Shown piece by piece: positions 63,649 through 64,000 of a DNA stretch of 64,000 bases. This DNA is from Roseateles oligotrophus (GTDB lineage Bacteria > Pseudomonadota > Gammaproteobacteria > Burkholderiales > Burkholderiaceae_C), in assembly GCF_025717515.1 (NCBI RefSeq), contig NZ_JAJIRN010000006.1:186001-250000 (forward strand), written 5' to 3'. Positions within the stretch are counted from its first letter, which is position 1. Each line of letters begins with the position of its first letter. Below the pieces are notes generated by a model, which was not told the origin of the DNA, did not search any database, and saw only the letters and a list, made by a program, of their open reading frames with translations. The translations under genes were made by a program, and so were the position numbers.

Positions 63649-64000
63649 ATGCCATCCTGCAAATCTATAACATCGGCAAGCCTTACTCTGCTCTGGACCC
63701 TGCTGCTGAATCTGGGCCAGGCTCAAGCGAGTGAGCTAGAACTGGCTCAGCGACAGTGGTTGGCCGGCCAGCGCACACAGGCCGTTGCCACGGTCGAAGC
63801 CGCCCTGCAAAAGACCCCGAATGAGCTGAATCTGCGCTTTGCTTTGGGTGTGATGCGCATGGAGCAAGGCGAACAAGCCGCAGCCCTCAACATCTTCACC
63901 GCCTTGACACAGGACTTCCCCGATCTTGCGGACCCCTATAACAACTTGGCCGTCGTGCATGCCGGCATGGGCGAGTTGGATCTGGCACAGCAGGAATTGG
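63649..64000 (+). CDS. Secreted TPR-repeat protein, 3' end outside window
   Basis: A frame open from the ATG at 63649 to the window end (117 residues seen). A signal peptide (TLLWTLLLNLGQAQAS) is followed by helical TPR-like repeats: ELAQRQWLAGQRTQAVATVEAALQKTPNE, then LRFALGVMRMEQGEQAAALNIFTALTQDFPD, then ADPYNNLAVVHAGMGELDLAQQEL. It is divergent from cysS. In related genomes a TPR protein in this place precedes peptidyl-prolyl isomerase genes; that part lies beyond the window. Confidence 0.8.
   Translation, partial: MPSCKSITSASLTLLWTLLLNLGQAQASELELAQRQWLAGQRTQAVATVEAALQKTPNELNLRFALGVMRMEQGEQAAALNIFTALTQDFPDLADPYNNLAVVHAGMGELDLAQQEL

Overview
The window looks like a chromosomal segment of a high-GC betaproteobacterium of the order Burkholderiales, probably near the Roseateles/Rubrivivax/Leptothrix-type genera. 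This is inferred from gene content and order, not from a marker search. The supporting points are the cysS-alkA-accA-tilS-lysC-tRNA-Ser block, ribF-ileS-lspA, the convergent/divergent murB and yajQ genes, PEP-CTERM surface proteins with the TPR protein PrsT, and many multidomain histidine kinases. I see no transposase, integrase, phage gene, rRNA or CRISPR array.

Layout. 1-3.4 kb: housekeeping genes (partial M48 protease, pterin dehydratase, rsgA), a small membrane protein and an SDR oxidoreductase. 3.5-7.3 kb: a single-domain response regulator, a secreted subtilisin with a prodomain and Ig-like repeats, and a PEP-CTERM protein with a Gly-rich linker. 7.3-14.3 kb: a Dcp-type M3 peptidase, a coiled-coil periplasmic protein, a small RHH-like protein, YaeQ, a periplasmic S9 oligopeptidase and a GNAT-DUF924 fusion. 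14.4-23.8 kb: two sensory cassettes flanking argG. One is a PAS-rich kinase with a porin-like protein and a PstS-like protein; the other is a cysteine-free molybdopterin-fold protein with a hybrid kinase. 23.8-30.1 kb: murB, yajQ, a retropepsin-like protease, prsT and a low-GC PEP-CTERM protein with a possible Cys-Gln thioester domain. 30.2-32.6 kb: two acyl-CoA dehydrogenases.

32.6-40.8 kb, minus strand: a seven-gene operon, rpiR-type regulator, iaaA, gsiA, gsiB, gsiC, gsiD and a P1 (DmpA/BapA) peptidase. It reads as import of glutathione or small peptides plus hydrolysis of isoaspartyl/beta-peptide bonds. Two near-palindromic repeats, 32 bp apart, overlap the regulator start and are good operator candidates. 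40.8-46.4 kb: an AT-rich divergent promoter region, then a non-classical chaperone-usher-like locus: two DUF4402 proteins, a divergent third secreted protein between them, a PapD-like chaperone and an usher-like barrel with C-terminal Ig-like domains.

46.4-57.3 kb: an RsuA-type pseudouridine synthase, a hybrid kinase, ribF-ileS-lspA, a DUF2189 membrane protein, another PAS kinase and a DMT exporter. 57.4-63.4 kb, minus strand: tRNA-Ser(GCU), lysC, tilS, accA, an AlkA-family glycosylase and cysS. The window ends inside a secreted TPR protein. The parts most worth following up are the thioester-like PEP-CTERM protein, the DUF4402 usher locus, the peptide-salvage operon with its operators, and the two sensory cassettes around argG.
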